Part shown: piece after piece, positions 27,100 through 36,983 of the stretch
Numbering within the stretch: the first letter of the stretch is position 1
Layout of the letters: every line of letters begins with the position of its first letter
Source: JBPBPI01 sp050954885
GTDB taxonomy: Bacteria; Pseudomonadota; Alphaproteobacteria; Caedimonadales; Caedimonadaceae
NCBI GenBank assembly: GCA_050954885.1
Contig: JBPBPI010000098.1
Coordinates: 1-58,126 of the forward strand
Direction: 5' to 3'
Length of the DNA stretch: 58,126 nt
The notes under the pieces: generated by a model
Seen by the model: only the letters and a program-made list of their open reading frames with translations
Database searches by the model: none
What the model was told of the DNA's origin: nothing
Position numbers and translations under genes: made by a program

Positions 27100-27837
27100 T
27101 TATCCTAATAGCATCTTGATATTTATTAAATAGGGTTGAGATTTATCTCGAGCTGATTCTTTAAAATATTCTTTTGATTGTCTCAAATAAGCTGATCTCT
27201 CTAAAATATCAATATGGGTCAAAGCATAGTTATAGTGAAGTTTGCCTAATTTATAAAAATATTTCATTGTATTTTCAGGATGAGACGAACGAAGTGCTTC
27301 AAAATAATTACAAGCTTGTCTATGAAAATCTATTTCTCTTTGCTCTGGATCAGTCAGATTTCTAAAGCTGTTTTTTAAAACAGCTTCGGCTTTATCAATG
27401 TAACAACCATCAATAGAATTATCATCCTTAGAAACTAAAAGAGCTTTTTGTAATAAATTAAGTATTTTTTGATCAAATTTTTCTTGGTTTTGAGCAAAAC
27501 TTTTAAAACAAATCAAAAAATTTCGACAATCTTCAATTGTAGGGTTCTCAACACCAACCAGTTTTTCATAAACACTAACCGCTTTATTATAATGACCGCT
27601 TCTGTAATAAGATGTGGCAGCACGATGAAAATCACTTTTTGTTTTATAGGGATTTTGTAAAACTAAATCCCACCACAAACTGGCTTGCTTGTTATGTGCC
27701 TGCTCTGTCTCAAGAACAGCGGCATCACGCCATAGTTGAAGAATGGTTTTATTTGGATCTTCAAGATCAGTATCAGTTGCAAAACAAAAATTTGTTAAAA
27801 ATAACATTGATAATAAAAATTTTTTATAGATGTACAT
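27100..27837 (-). CDS. Secreted TPR-like protein
   Basis: 245 residues with a signal peptide (1-21, ending CFA). The rest is helical and TPR-like: AATSYYRSGHYNKAVSVYEKLV at about 66-87 fits a repeat, and KYFYKLGKLHYNYAL near 190 a second. TPR repeats bind partner proteins. No enzyme motif. Faces the ene-reductase in an AT-rich accessory stretch. Confidence 0.6.
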   Translation of the reverse strand: MYIYKKFLLSMLFLTNFCFATDTDLEDPNKTILQLWRDAAVLETEQAHNKQASLWWDLVLQNPYKTKSDFHRAATSYYRSGHYNKAVSVYEKLVGVENPTIEDCRNFLICFKSFAQNQEKFDQKILNLLQKALLVSKDDNSIDGCYIDKAEAVLKNSFRNLTDPEQREIDFHRQACNYFEALRSSHPENTMKYFYKLGKLHYNYALTHIDILERSAYLRQSKEYFKESARDKSQPYLINIKMLLG

Positions 27838-27908
27838 TATAAATTCTTTACTGTTTATTTAATTTTTATTGTTATTTATAATATAATTATGGAAATTAAA
27901 ACAGAATT

Positions 27909-28346
27909 TTATTTTGAATAAAAAGTATCGTCAATAAGCTGTTCAAAGGTATAAGGACAAGAAGAAGGAAGTATCTTTAAAATATTAAGAGTATCTTTTT
28001 TGATAATAGGTTTACTATCTGAAAAGCCTTCTATTATTATATCTAAAATTTGAGGTTTTAAGCTAGGATTATCTCGGATAAGTCGCTTTATCTTATTACG
28101 TTGATGTTCAATAGTTGATTCCTAACTGTTTCCTCGATAAACAGGCTGATATTGCCATTTCATGAGATGAGCAATAAGGAAAGAGAAACGATTAATAAGT
28201 TGATGTTTTTCGCTTCGTCCCCTATCTTCCAGTTCCTCGATTAAATAATCTACATCAACTTCATCCATCTTCTTATCTTTTAAAAATTGCGCTGTATGAA
28301 GTGCCCATCCATAGAAATCTTCGTCGTGCTCTGGGTATACGGACAT
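27909..28346 (-). pseudogene. DUF29 family protein, interrupted by one amber codon
   Basis: Read through one stop, this is 145 codons, the normal DUF29 length. ATG 28346 has AAAGG upstream. The first part has DEDFYGWALHTAQFL, YLIEELEDRGRSEKHQL and LIAHLMKWQYQPVYRGNS. TAG follows at 28122-28124, where the family has Trp (RSW-x-x-TI). The frame then continues without break: ESTIEHQRNKIKRLI, NPSLKP and CPYTFEQLIDDTFYS, then TAA. A single TGG-to-TAG change explains it. DUF29 function is unknown. The short ORF may still be translated. Confidence 0.85.
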
Positions 28347-28565
28347 GAGGTTACCTTTATACAAAATCTTACATATTTTTCAGCTTAATATTTGCTTACT
28401 TTAACATAGCAATGATGCTGATTTTACAAATTTTGCGATTTTTTTGATGAAGTTTTTGAAAAACCATAAATCATATAGAATTTATTTTCTTATTATCAAA
28501 AAATGTATTGTTTTTCCAAGGTTATATCTTAAAATAGGGCCTATCATTTTTTTAAGAGAGAAATC

Positions 28566-30620
28566 GTGGCTTCTAATCTATTCAAGCTTAAATCAGATTT
28601 TCAACCGGCTGGGGATCAACCCCAAGCCATTCAAGAACTTGTCAAAAGTCTGCAAGCTAATGAAAAAAATAATGTTTTATTGGGGGTAACTGGATCGGGT
28701 AAAACATTTACCATGGCCCACGTGATTCAAGAATTATCGCGACCCAGTCTTATTATGGCGCCCAACAAAACCTTGGCAGCACAACTTTATGGCGAGATGA
28801 AAGAATTTTTCCCCGACAATGCGGTGGAATATTTCGTCTCTTATTATGATTATTATCAACCAGAAGCCTATGTGCCGCGGTCCGACACTTTTATTGAAAA
28901 AGAAGCCACCATCAACGAAGAGTTGGATCGCATGCGTCACGCGGCCACCCGGGCGCTGCTTGAGCGAGACGATGTGATTATCGTCTCAAGTGTGTCGTGT
29001 CTTTACGGTATTGGCGCGGTAGAAGATTACGCTAAAATGACCATTCCCGTGATCAAAGGTGATAAGGTTCCGGTGCGTGAGCTGATTCAGGGGTTGGTCG
29101 AACTTCAATACAAACGCAACGACATCAGCTTTCATCGTGGCACTTTCCGGGTGACCGGTGATACGGTCGAGATTTTTCCGTCTCACTTAGAAGACCGGGC
29201 ATGGCGACTTTCTTTCTTTGGTGATGATCTGGAAGAAATTCACGAGATTGATCCTTTGACAGGGGCCAAAATGAATCCTTTGGACAGCATCAGGATTTTC
29301 CCCAATAGCCACTATGTCACCGGCAAACCAACCATTCAACAAGCCATCAAATTAATCAAACAAGAACTTAAACAACGTTTGGAAGAATTTGAACGTGACA
29401 ATAGATTGCTTGAGGCACAACGACTGAAGCAAAGAACCACCTTTGATTTGGAAATGCTTGAAGCCACAGGCATTTGTGCGGGTATTGAAAATTATTCGCG
29501 GTTTCTGACCGGACGTCCTCATGGCGCGCCGCCACCCACTTTGTTTGAATACTTGCCAGAAAATGCTTTGCTGATTGTGGATGAAAGCCATGTGGGTGTG
29601 CCTCAAATTAAAGGCATGTACCGAGGAGACGCCGCTCGCAAAATGACACTCACGGAACATGGTTTTCGTTTGCCATCTTGTCGTGACAACCGTCCCCTAA
29701 AATTTGAAGAATGGGATGTTATGCGTCCTCAAACCGTGTTTGTTTCCGCTACACCTAGTCCATGGGAATTAGAACAGACAGAAGGCGTCTTTGTTGAACA
29801 ATTAATTCGTCCAACAGGTCTGACCGATCCTGTGTGTTTGGTCCGTCCTACACAACATCAAATTGACGATCTGATTGCAGAATGTTTGGAAACCGCCAAA
29901 TGTGGCTATCGCACCCTTGTGACTACCTTGACCAAAAAAATGGCCGAAGCTTTGACCGAATATTTAATTGAAGCCGGGTTGAGGACACGGTATGTCCATT
30001 CGGATGTTGATACCCTTGAACGTATTGAAATCATCCGGGATCTTCGCCGCGGTATTTTTGACGTCTTGGTCGGTATTAACCTGTTGCGTGAGGGTTTAGA
30101 TATTCCTGAATGTGCATTGGTTGCCATTCTGGATGCCGACAAAGAAGGTTTTTTAAGGTCTAAAACGTCCCTCGTTCAAACCATCGGACGTGCCGCGCGT
30201 AATGTCGATGGCCGTGCTATTTTATATGCCGATAAAATAACGGGATCAATGAAATTTGCTTTGGAAGAAACCCAGCGTCGCCGCGAGAAGCAACAAGCCT
30301 TTAATGTGGCCAACGGGATTACGCCTGAATCTGTTAAAAAGTCGATTAACAATGTTTTGTTCAGCGTTTATGAAAAAGACCATGTTACGATCGCTTTAGA
30401 AGACGATCCAACCCTCAATTTAGTGGGCAAAAAATTAAAAACTTACATGGCGGATCTTGAAAAACGTATGAAAGAGGCAGCAGGCAATTTAGAATTCGAA
30501 GAAGCCGCCAGATTACGTGATGAATACAAAATGCTTGAAGCCAAAGAATTGGGTATTACTTTGCCCACCGCTGATAAACCTTTTATCCCCCAAAAACCTT
30601 CAAAGAAAAGACAAAGATGA
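28566..30620 (+). CDS. uvrB: Excinuclease ABC subunit B
   Basis: 684 residues from GTG 28566. UvrB is the damage-verifying helicase-like subunit of nucleotide excision repair. Walker A is GVTGSGKT (about 39-46); the damage-probing hairpin is in YYDYYQPEAYVP; DESHV is the Walker B; QTIGRAARN is motif VI; and the UvrC-binding UVR domain is at 636-671 (LEFEEAARLRDEYK). The stop overlaps the next ATG by four bases, so translation of the YejA-like gene is probably coupled. Confidence 0.97.
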   Translation: MASNLFKLKSDFQPAGDQPQAIQELVKSLQANEKNNVLLGVTGSGKTFTMAHVIQELSRPSLIMAPNKTLAAQLYGEMKEFFPDNAVEYFVSYYDYYQPEAYVPRSDTFIEKEATINEELDRMRHAATRALLERDDVIIVSSVSCLYGIGAVEDYAKMTIPVIKGDKVPVRELIQGLVELQYKRNDISFHRGTFRVTGDTVEIFPSHLEDRAWRLSFFGDDLEEIHEIDPLTGAKMNPLDSIRIFPNSHYVTGKPTIQQAIKLIKQELKQRLEEFERDNRLLEAQRLKQRTTFDLEMLEATGICAGIENYSRFLTGRPHGAPPPTLFEYLPENALLIVDESHVGVPQIKGMYRGDAARKMTLTEHGFRLPSCRDNRPLKFEEWDVMRPQTVFVSATPSPWELEQTEGVFVEQLIRPTGLTDPVCLVRPTQHQIDDLIAECLETAKCGYRTLVTTLTKKMAEALTEYLIEAGLRTRYVHSDVDTLERIEIIRDLRRGIFDVLVGINLLREGLDIPECALVAILDADKEGFLRSKTSLVQTIGRAARNVDGRAILYADKITGSMKFALEETQRRREKQQAFNVANGITPESVKKSINNVLFSVYEKDHVTIALEDDPTLNLVGKKLKTYMADLEKRMKEAAGNLEFEEAARLRDEYKMLEAKELGITLPTADKPFIPQKPSKKRQR

Positions 30621-32455
30621 TACCCTTTTTTCAAAAATCTGTTGTGTATGCTTTAGCAATTGTTTGTAGCCTTTATTCAGCTCAAGCTACTGATCCGGCA
30701 ACCCATGGCATTTCCATGCATGGAAATTTAAAGTATGCTTCAGACTTTAAAAATTTTTCTTATGTCAATCCGGATGCCCCCAAAGGCGGTCGGATTAAAT
30801 TTTCGGTCATGGGGACTTTTGACACCTTAAATCCTTTTGTATTAAAGGGAACGCCGCCCCCCGGTTTAAGTTTTTACAGCGAAACTTTGGTGTTTGAGAC
30901 GCTCATGCGTCGATCTGCCGACGAGCCATTTTCACTCTATGGCTTGATTGCAGAATCTGCGGCGATGGCACCCGATCGTTCGTCTATTACATTTAATATC
31001 AACCCTCAAGCCAAATGGGCGGATGGAAAATCAATCACAGCCGATGACGTGATCTTTACCTATGAAACCTTAAAAGAAAAAGGACCGGCCAATATTCAGC
31101 TTTTTTACGGTAAAGTGGCAAAGGCTGAAAAACTTTCTGATCTCAGTGTCAAATTTACATTTAAGGTACAGCCCGATGGTAAATATGATTTGGAAGCCCC
31201 TCTCTTAATGGCCCTCATGACAGTCATGCCCAAACATTTTTTTGACGGCAAAGATTTTGAGAAAGTCGTCATGACACCCATTGTTGGATCAGGACCTTAC
31301 AAAGTGGCTGATGTCAAACCGGGTCATTCCATTCGTTACCTGCGTCGCCCCGATCATTGGGCACGGGATTTGCCAATCAATCGCGGCCGGTTTAACTTTG
31401 ACGAAGTCTTTTTTGAATATTACCGCAATAAGCAAGTCGAGTTTGAAGCGTTTAAAATTGGTCACGTTGATCTTGCTGCTGAATCAGATCCTAAAGTTTG
31501 GGCACGAGATTTTAATTTTCCAGCTATTCAAGATGGTCGTATTTTAAAAATTGACTATGAACATACACGTCCTGTCGGTCTTAATGGATTTGTTTTTAAC
31601 CTACGTCGTGATATTTTTTCAGACATTCGGGTGCGTCAGGCTTTAACTTATGTATTTGGTTCTGAGACCCGTCATCGATCTTCAACTCATAACACTAAAG
31701 TTCGAACCGAAAGTTATTTCGCCAATACCTATTTGGCCAACACAGGCATTCCCCAAGGGGATGAATTGGCGTTGTTCGAGCCTTACCGAAAGGATCTACC
31801 TGCTGAGCTTTATCAAGAACCCTTTCATTTGCCTATAGCTAAAGATCCCACACAAAGTCGAGATAACTTAAAAAAAGCGATTGCTCTTTTAAAAGAAGCC
31901 GGTTGGCACATCAGAGATGGTGTTTTGCGTCACAAAGATTCCAACAAACCGTTTGAATTTGAAATTATTCTGTGTAAACCCAGTGATGAAAAGAAGGCGT
32001 TGGCTTTTATGCGTTCTTTAAAACATGTGGGAATTAAAGCCAAAATTCGGATGGTTGATGCGGCACAATTTGAAAATCGCATGGGCAACTTTGACTTTGA
32101 CATGACAATTTGGTTTTGGGGACATACCTTCTCGCCGGGCACCGAACAACAATATTATTGGGGTAGTGCAGAAGCTGATAAACCTTTCAGTCGCAATGCC
32201 ATCGGTATTAAATCAAAGACGATTGATGGTTTATGCCGCCAAGTTGCCAATGCCAAAGATTATGAAACTTTAAAAACATCTGTTCATGCCTTGGATCGCG
32301 CTTTACTATGGGGCTATTATACCATTCCTTTGTTTCATCACAATAAAACTTTTCTGGCGCATTGGGATAAATTTGGCTATCCTACAATAGATCCTCTGGT
32401 TGGTATTTACTTTACCAATTGGTGGTCAAAGGATGAATCGCATCAGCAAAAATAA
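30617..32455 (+). CDS. YejA-like extracellular solute-binding protein (family 5)
   Basis: 612 residues with a signal peptide (about 1-24). SBP family 5, the periplasmic receptor of oligopeptide ABC importers. The opening THGISMHGNLKYASDF, then NPDAPKGGRIKFSVMG, is characteristic of YejA-type receptors, which take up microcin C-like peptides. NPQAKWADGKSITADDVIFT and the YVFGSETRHR segment are family motifs. No permease or ATPase of the Yej system is nearby. It probably supplies peptides from the host. Confidence 0.87.
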   Translation: MIPFFQKSVVYALAIVCSLYSAQATDPATHGISMHGNLKYASDFKNFSYVNPDAPKGGRIKFSVMGTFDTLNPFVLKGTPPPGLSFYSETLVFETLMRRSADEPFSLYGLIAESAAMAPDRSSITFNINPQAKWADGKSITADDVIFTYETLKEKGPANIQLFYGKVAKAEKLSDLSVKFTFKVQPDGKYDLEAPLLMALMTVMPKHFFDGKDFEKVVMTPIVGSGPYKVADVKPGHSIRYLRRPDHWARDLPINRGRFNFDEVFFEYYRNKQVEFEAFKIGHVDLAAESDPKVWARDFNFPAIQDGRILKIDYEHTRPVGLNGFVFNLRRDIFSDIRVRQALTYVFGSETRHRSSTHNTKVRTESYFANTYLANTGIPQGDELALFEPYRKDLPAELYQEPFHLPIAKDPTQSRDNLKKAIALLKEAGWHIRDGVLRHKDSNKPFEFEIILCKPSDEKKALAFMRSLKHVGIKAKIRMVDAAQFENRMGNFDFDMTIWFWGHTFSPGTEQQYYWGSAEADKPFSRNAIGIKSKTIDGLCRQVANAKDYETLKTSVHALDRALLWGYYTIPLFHHNKTFLAHWDKFGYPTIDPLVGIYFTNWWSKDESHQQK

Positions 32456-32468
32456 TAACGAGGCCCCT

Positions 32469-33254
32469 ATGAGCGAGATCAAACCCCAACATCCCTTTCA
32501 TTTGGTAAAACCTAGTCCTTGGCCCGCTGTTGGTTCAATGGCGGCTTTCCTCATGGTGGTTGGCTTGATTTTATATGTGCGCAAGCATGGCCCTATCGTG
32601 TTGAGTCTTGGCACAGGTTTGTTTGTCTTTACTCTTGTGGGATGGTGGCGCGATGTCATCCGCGAATCAAAAAGTGAACATACCCCTGAAGTCAAGAACG
32701 GGTTTCGCTATGGCATGGCTCTTTTCATTGCCTCAGAAGTCATGTTTTTTATGGCGTTCTTTTGGGCTTATTTTAATGCCAGCTTATTTCCCACAGAAGC
32801 CATCGGTCATGTCTGGCCGCCCAAAGGGATTCACACACTAGATCCTTTTGATTTGCCTTATCTAAACACCTTAATTCTGCTTTTATCCGGCACCACATTG
32901 ACGTGGGCGCACCATGCGATGATTGAGGGTGACTATCAAGATATGAAACAAAAGCTTTTGTTTACGGTCTTGCTTGGATTTGCTTTTTTGGGTGTACAGG
33001 CTCACGAATATTCTCATGCCACATTTGCCTTCAAAGGGGGAATTTATCCCTCGACTTTTTATATGGCAACCGGTTTCCATGGCTTTCATGTTTTTGTAGG
33101 GGCCGTCTTCTTATTGGTCTGTTATTTCCGCGCACGTCTTGGTCATTTTACCGCCAAAGATCACTTTGGTTTTGAAGCCGCCGCTTGGTACTGGCATTTT
33201 GTCGATATTGTTTGGATCTTTTTGTTCATCAGTATTTATTGGTGGGGATCTTGA
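32469..33254 (+). CDS. ctaE: Cytochrome c oxidase subunit III
   Basis: 261 residues from ATG 32469, which has a GAGG site; an earlier ATG (32433) lies within the previous gene. It has seven membrane helices. The conserved features are WWRDVIRESK, the LFIASEVMFFMAFFWAYFN helix, TTLTWAHHAMIEGD, GVQAHEYSHA and the C-terminal FEAAAWYWHFVDIVWIFLF. It stabilises the aa3-type oxidase and helps guard its proton path. Subunits I and II are outside this window; SURF1 overlaps its stop. Confidence 0.95.
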   Translation: MSEIKPQHPFHLVKPSPWPAVGSMAAFLMVVGLILYVRKHGPIVLSLGTGLFVFTLVGWWRDVIRESKSEHTPEVKNGFRYGMALFIASEVMFFMAFFWAYFNASLFPTEAIGHVWPPKGIHTLDPFDLPYLNTLILLLSGTTLTWAHHAMIEGDYQDMKQKLLFTVLLGFAFLGVQAHEYSHATFAFKGGIYPSTFYMATGFHGFHVFVGAVFLLVCYFRARLGHFTAKDHFGFEAAAWYWHFVDIVWIFLFISIYWWGS

Positions 33255-33961
33255 TCATTAAAGGGCAATCAGCTACCACGCGTGTTCCTTTGATGATGAC
33301 GATTATAGGTGTTTGCTTGCTGATTTTTTTGGGGACATGGCAGATATATCGTCTGCAATGGAAAGAAAATCTGATTCAAGTCTTTCACGATCGTTTGGCA
33401 ACACCCCCACAAGATATAAAAAATTTACTTTCTTCCCAAACACCTGTGGTTGAATTCACATCGGTTCAAATCACCGGATCTTTTTTAAAAGATTTTAAGT
33501 TAAAATTACAAGGTCGCAGCCTCGATGGCCAAATTGGGTACCATTTGATTATGGCGATGAAACAGTCGAATGGTGTCATTATTTTAGTGGATCGTGGCTG
33601 GATACCGCTAGCTGAGACCTATAAAACAGTTAATCTATTGGCTGTCACATTAAAAGGATATACCCGTCCCAAGAGTGATCATAATTTTATGACACCGTCC
33701 AATCGTTATGATCGCGGTGAGATCTATCAGCTTGATCCTTTGGATATTGCCCAGCACGCGAATCTTAAAAATGTGGCACCTTTGTATGTGGTTGAAACGG
33801 GACCCGTTGTGAAAGGCATTTATCCATCACCGGCTCAGCCCGTTCTTCATCTCAGGAACAATCATCTTCAATATGCCATTATCTGGTACACGCTGGCTCT
33901 TGCCTTAATTGTTGTCTATATCTTGTTTCAACGACAAAGCCGCAAGATGATCAGATCATGA
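33251..33961 (+). CDS. SURF1 family cytochrome oxidase assembly protein
   Basis: 236 residues if TTG 33251 starts it (TTGA overlap with the ctaE stop; GGTGGGG just upstream). An ATG at 33293 is the alternative. Two membrane helices lie near the ends (about 15-32 and 208-226) with a periplasmic domain between. Signatures: LGTWQIYRLQWKENLI, GYHLIMAMK, ILVDRGWIP and NNHLQYAIIWYTLAL. It helps assemble subunit I of cytochrome c oxidase, probably in heme a insertion, in line with its neighbour. Confidence 0.92.
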   Translation: MIIKGQSATTRVPLMMTIIGVCLLIFLGTWQIYRLQWKENLIQVFHDRLATPPQDIKNLLSSQTPVVEFTSVQITGSFLKDFKLKLQGRSLDGQIGYHLIMAMKQSNGVIILVDRGWIPLAETYKTVNLLAVTLKGYTRPKSDHNFMTPSNRYDRGEIYQLDPLDIAQHANLKNVAPLYVVETGPVVKGIYPSPAQPVLHLRNNHLQYAIIWYTLALALIVVYILFQRQSRKMIRS

Positions 33962-34017
33962 TTTCAAAAAATTAATATCAATTACGTTTATTTATAGTGA
34001 TTTATTATTTTTAATCT

Positions 34018-34707
34018 TTAAAACATCTGTACTTCTCCACAAAATTTACCTGTTTTAATGTGACGAAAAATATATAACATAGGGCAATCTCCCCAATCCC
34101 AATATGGTTTTCCATAGTCATCAATTTGCAAGATAAATTCATATTCTTCAGATAATTGTGAGGATTGTATCCAAGATGGCCATCCTGAAATTTTGCTTTC
34201 CATATGACATTTATAGGGATTTGGTTGACTTTCATCGCTATATTTTTCAATCAAATATTCACTTACCCCAGGTGGAAAATCATCTGATGGATAATCTTCA
34301 AAAACGTCAAATTTTAATTGATTTGTTTCATAAATCACATCATTTGGTTTTGTTATAAGTGAAAGCTTTTGTTCATGGGTATAGGCTCTAATACAAAGAG
34401 TCGTTTGATCTTCATCACAATAATCATTATAACCTTCGGGATGCATAAAAATCATAAGATAGGCTATATCTTTTAAAAAATTAGGAACCTCTGGCAGATC
34501 TTTTAAACGTAATTGTATAAGTGGCGATAAATATGTTCCTTGGTGCTGAGGCCAAATTTCGCCTTCTTGACATAATTTAATATCTCCTGTGAAAGAGCCA
34601 TCAAAATTTTTTAAAATTTTGTCTATAGTATTTATCGGTTGTTTGTGAACAATAAATGCTTGTTTTTTGAATTCTTTAAGAACAGTGTTAATATTTGAAT
34701 GTATGTC
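34018..34707 (-). pseudogene. DUF1963 (YwqG-like) domain without a start codon
   Basis: 229 codons are open from the stop at 34708 downwards. Residues 40-90 (TGDIKLCQEGEIWP, then LIQLRLKDLPEVPNFL) and the later KISGWPSWIQ, FILQIDDYG and WGDCPMLYIFR fit DUF1963/YwqG. The first ATG is at 34455, 84 codons into the domain, so the product from that ATG would lack half of it. The only earlier candidates are rare ATA or ATT codons. The frame is the same as the YwqK-like ORF upstream. Either a start was lost, or a stop broke a fused gene. YwqG function is unclear; it often sits with toxin-immunity genes. Confidence 0.65.
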
Positions 34708-35142
34708 TTAATCAAAATCAAGATATTTTGTGATTATTTTATAATCATTGGAAATAGTATTTAAATCTTTTATATCTTCGTACTTTTTTCTTTCTGGATA
34801 AGTTTCTTTCTTTATAAGATTACCTTCTACATCATAATATTTTTCACTTAATAATGTCCCCATATCCCATTGATTTTCTTCTTTTAATATTCCATTGTCA
34901 TACCATTTACGACTAATACCATTAAGAAGATCTCTCCAATAATAGTCTTCTTCAACTTGTTTGCCCTCTAAATTCCAATGACGATTATAGCCATGCACAG
35001 ATCCTTTATGAAGAACTTGTTCCCATTTTGTTTTGCCATCAGGCCAAGTTATCTTCCATATACCATGATATTGATTATTTAATTTTCTAAAATATCCTTT
35101 TGCATCATCATCATAATCCATTATTTCAATTGATTGAGTCAT
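34708..35142 (-). CDS. YwqK-like (MORN-type) antitoxin-like protein
   Basis: 144 residues from ATG 35142 (TTG 35154 is possible). It has MORN-like repeats: GIWKITWPDGKTKWEQ, GYNRHWNLEGKQVEEDYY, GISRKWYDNGILKEENQW and KYYDVEGNLIKKE, each about 20-24 residues. YwqK is the immunity partner of the YwqJ toxin in Bacillus, and the family occurs widely as orphan antitoxin-like genes. No toxin lies next to it. Its stop is in frame with the DUF1963 domain that follows directly. Confidence 0.7.
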   Translation of the reverse strand: MTQSIEIMDYDDDAKGYFRKLNNQYHGIWKITWPDGKTKWEQVLHKGSVHGYNRHWNLEGKQVEEDYYWRDLLNGISRKWYDNGILKEENQWDMGTLLSEKYYDVEGNLIKKETYPERKKYEDIKDLNTISNDYKIITKYLDFD

Positions 35143-35417
35143 CTGTACTTTCAATAAAATTTAAATTTGTTTCAGAATTAATAAATACCATACAGAAATT
35201 GTAACTTAAAATTCAAGAAATTATTTTGACTTGTACTGATTATTGTGAAGATAAAAATTATTTTTGACTTTAAAATTTGTTTTTTTGATGTCATTTTTGA
35301 ACAAAATATAAGTCAAAATATTAAACATTGAATTTGGGTATTAAATTGCGTATATTTTTGATGAAATCTTTGTATGTGTCTTGGACATGCTTAAAGATCT
35401 AGTAAAGGACAAAATAG

Positions 35418-36317
35418 ATGCAAATTCTTGCAAACAATCCTCAATCATCTTCTACACTAATTAAAAATGTTACACGTGAAACATTTCATAAAGATGTGAT
35501 CGAAGGATCTAAAACTCAGGGTGTTTTGGTCGATTTTTGGGCACCTTGGTGTGCGTCTTGTCGTCAACTGACGCCTTTGTTAGAAAAACTGGTTCGCGAA
35601 AGTCAAAATCGATTTGTCTTAGCCAAGATAAATATCGATGAGCAACCTGAAATTGCACAACAAATGCGTGTTCAAGCCTTGCCAACGGTAATTGCTTTTG
35701 TGGCAGGTGTGCCTGTTGATGGGTTTGTAGAAAGCTTAACCCCCAGTGAGCTGAAAGCTTTTTTTGAGCGTGTTAAAGTTCATTTGCCTTTGTCTTTAGA
35801 AGATTATCTTAAAGAAGCCTATAAAAGGCTTGATCAAAAAGAAATCACAAGTGCTCTAGAAATTTTCACTCATATTTTGATGCAAGACTCTGAAAATGTA
35901 TCGGCATTGATTGGTATGAGCCGTTGTTATCTTGGGCAAAAAGATTTACAAAAAGCCAAAGCCTACCAAAATTTAATTTCTCAGAGTGTCCAAAATCAAG
36001 CCGATGTAATTACATTAAAAAAAGCGATCGATTTGGTGGAAGCAGGTCAAAAGATAGGTGATTTACAATTTCTTCGTGATGATCTTCTACAAAATCCAAC
36101 AAATGTCGATCAAAGAATTGATTTGGCCAAGGGTTTATTTGGTCAAGGTGATGCGGCTGAAGCCATTGACGAACTTTTCAAAGTTTTAAGCCAAAAAGAT
36201 CCTGTCATTTTTACAAAAGCTAAAGCTGAACTCATGAATTTTCTTGACATTCTTGGTTTTTCTCACTCTCTTACGATGGCGGCACGTAAACGTTTATCCA
36301 GGATACTTTTTACATGA
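35418..36317 (+). CDS. cnoX: Thioredoxin-TPR co-chaperone (CnoX/YbbN)
   Basis: 299 residues from ATG 35418 (AAAGGA upstream). A thioredoxin domain (about 20-120) with FWAPWCASCRQL: active-site sequence CASC in place of CGPC, so it may be a weak or non-reducing thioredoxin. TPR-like helices fill 128-299 (EALIG-type repeats). CnoX protects substrates from over-oxidation and passes them to GroEL. The stop overlaps the LON gene (ATGA). Confidence 0.9.
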   Translation: MQILANNPQSSSTLIKNVTRETFHKDVIEGSKTQGVLVDFWAPWCASCRQLTPLLEKLVRESQNRFVLAKINIDEQPEIAQQMRVQALPTVIAFVAGVPVDGFVESLTPSELKAFFERVKVHLPLSLEDYLKEAYKRLDQKEITSALEIFTHILMQDSENVSALIGMSRCYLGQKDLQKAKAYQNLISQSVQNQADVITLKKAIDLVEAGQKIGDLQFLRDDLLQNPTNVDQRIDLAKGLFGQGDAAEAIDELFKVLSQKDPVIFTKAKAELMNFLDILGFSHSLTMAARKRLSRILFT

Positions 36318-36970
36318 CACTTGATTCGATGCTTTCTGGTCTTCAAGACCTTCCAACTGAAATTCCAATTTTTGATTTATCAAGCATGGTTTTGCTACCG
36401 CGCGCTCATTTACCCATTGCCATTGAAAATGAGAAATTTGCAGAACTGGTGGATGATGCTTTTAAGAAAGATCGTTTGGTCGGTGTGGTTCAAAAAGTTC
36501 CTCAATCTACCAAACATGATAAAATTTTCCCCTTGGGATGTTTGGGTAAAATTACAACCTTTACTGAAAGTGAAACCGGTAAAGCACTCATCATTGTCTC
36601 TGGTCTGATGCGGTTTACAATTGTTAAAGAACTTAAATCCAAAAAAAATTATCGTCGGGTAAAAGTCTCTTATGATGATTATACCTATGATAGTATACCG
36701 GAACAGCATCCAATCTTTGAACGTGAAAACCTTTTATTGTTGTTGCGGGAATATTTATCTTTGTTCAATATATCTGCCAATTGGGATGAAATTAATGCCG
36801 CGTCCGATGAACGTTTGATTACGTCTTTAACCATGGTTTGCCCTTTTGAGCCGCGGGAAAAGCAAGCTTTACTTGAAAGTCCAAATCTTTTGCAACGTTG
36901 TCGTATGATGACGGCCCTGATTGAAAAAGCTTATTTAAAAGGTGTTGGTGCCACATGGGTAACACATTGA
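36314..36970 (+). CDS. LON substrate-binding domain protein
   Basis: 218 residues. A stand-alone LON N-terminal domain (PF02190 type): IPIFDLSSMVLLPRAHLPIAI near the start, then LGCLGKITTF, KALIIVSGLMRF and VCPFEPREKQALLE. It lacks the ATPase and protease of Lon. Its role is unknown; it may bind unfolded proteins. The ATG overlaps the cnoX stop, and this order is common in Alphaproteobacteria. Confidence 0.88.
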   Translation: MTLDSMLSGLQDLPTEIPIFDLSSMVLLPRAHLPIAIENEKFAELVDDAFKKDRLVGVVQKVPQSTKHDKIFPLGCLGKITTFTESETGKALIIVSGLMRFTIVKELKSKKNYRRVKVSYDDYTYDSIPEQHPIFERENLLLLLREYLSLFNISANWDEINAASDERLITSLTMVCPFEPREKQALLESPNLLQRCRMMTALIEKAYLKGVGATWVTH

Positions 36971-36983
36971 AAGGAAATTTATT

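Noticed and set aside
34018..35142. A full toxin-immunity cassette at the YwqK/DUF1963 pair.
   Set aside because: No toxin or deaminase gene lies on either side; only immunity-like domains are visible.
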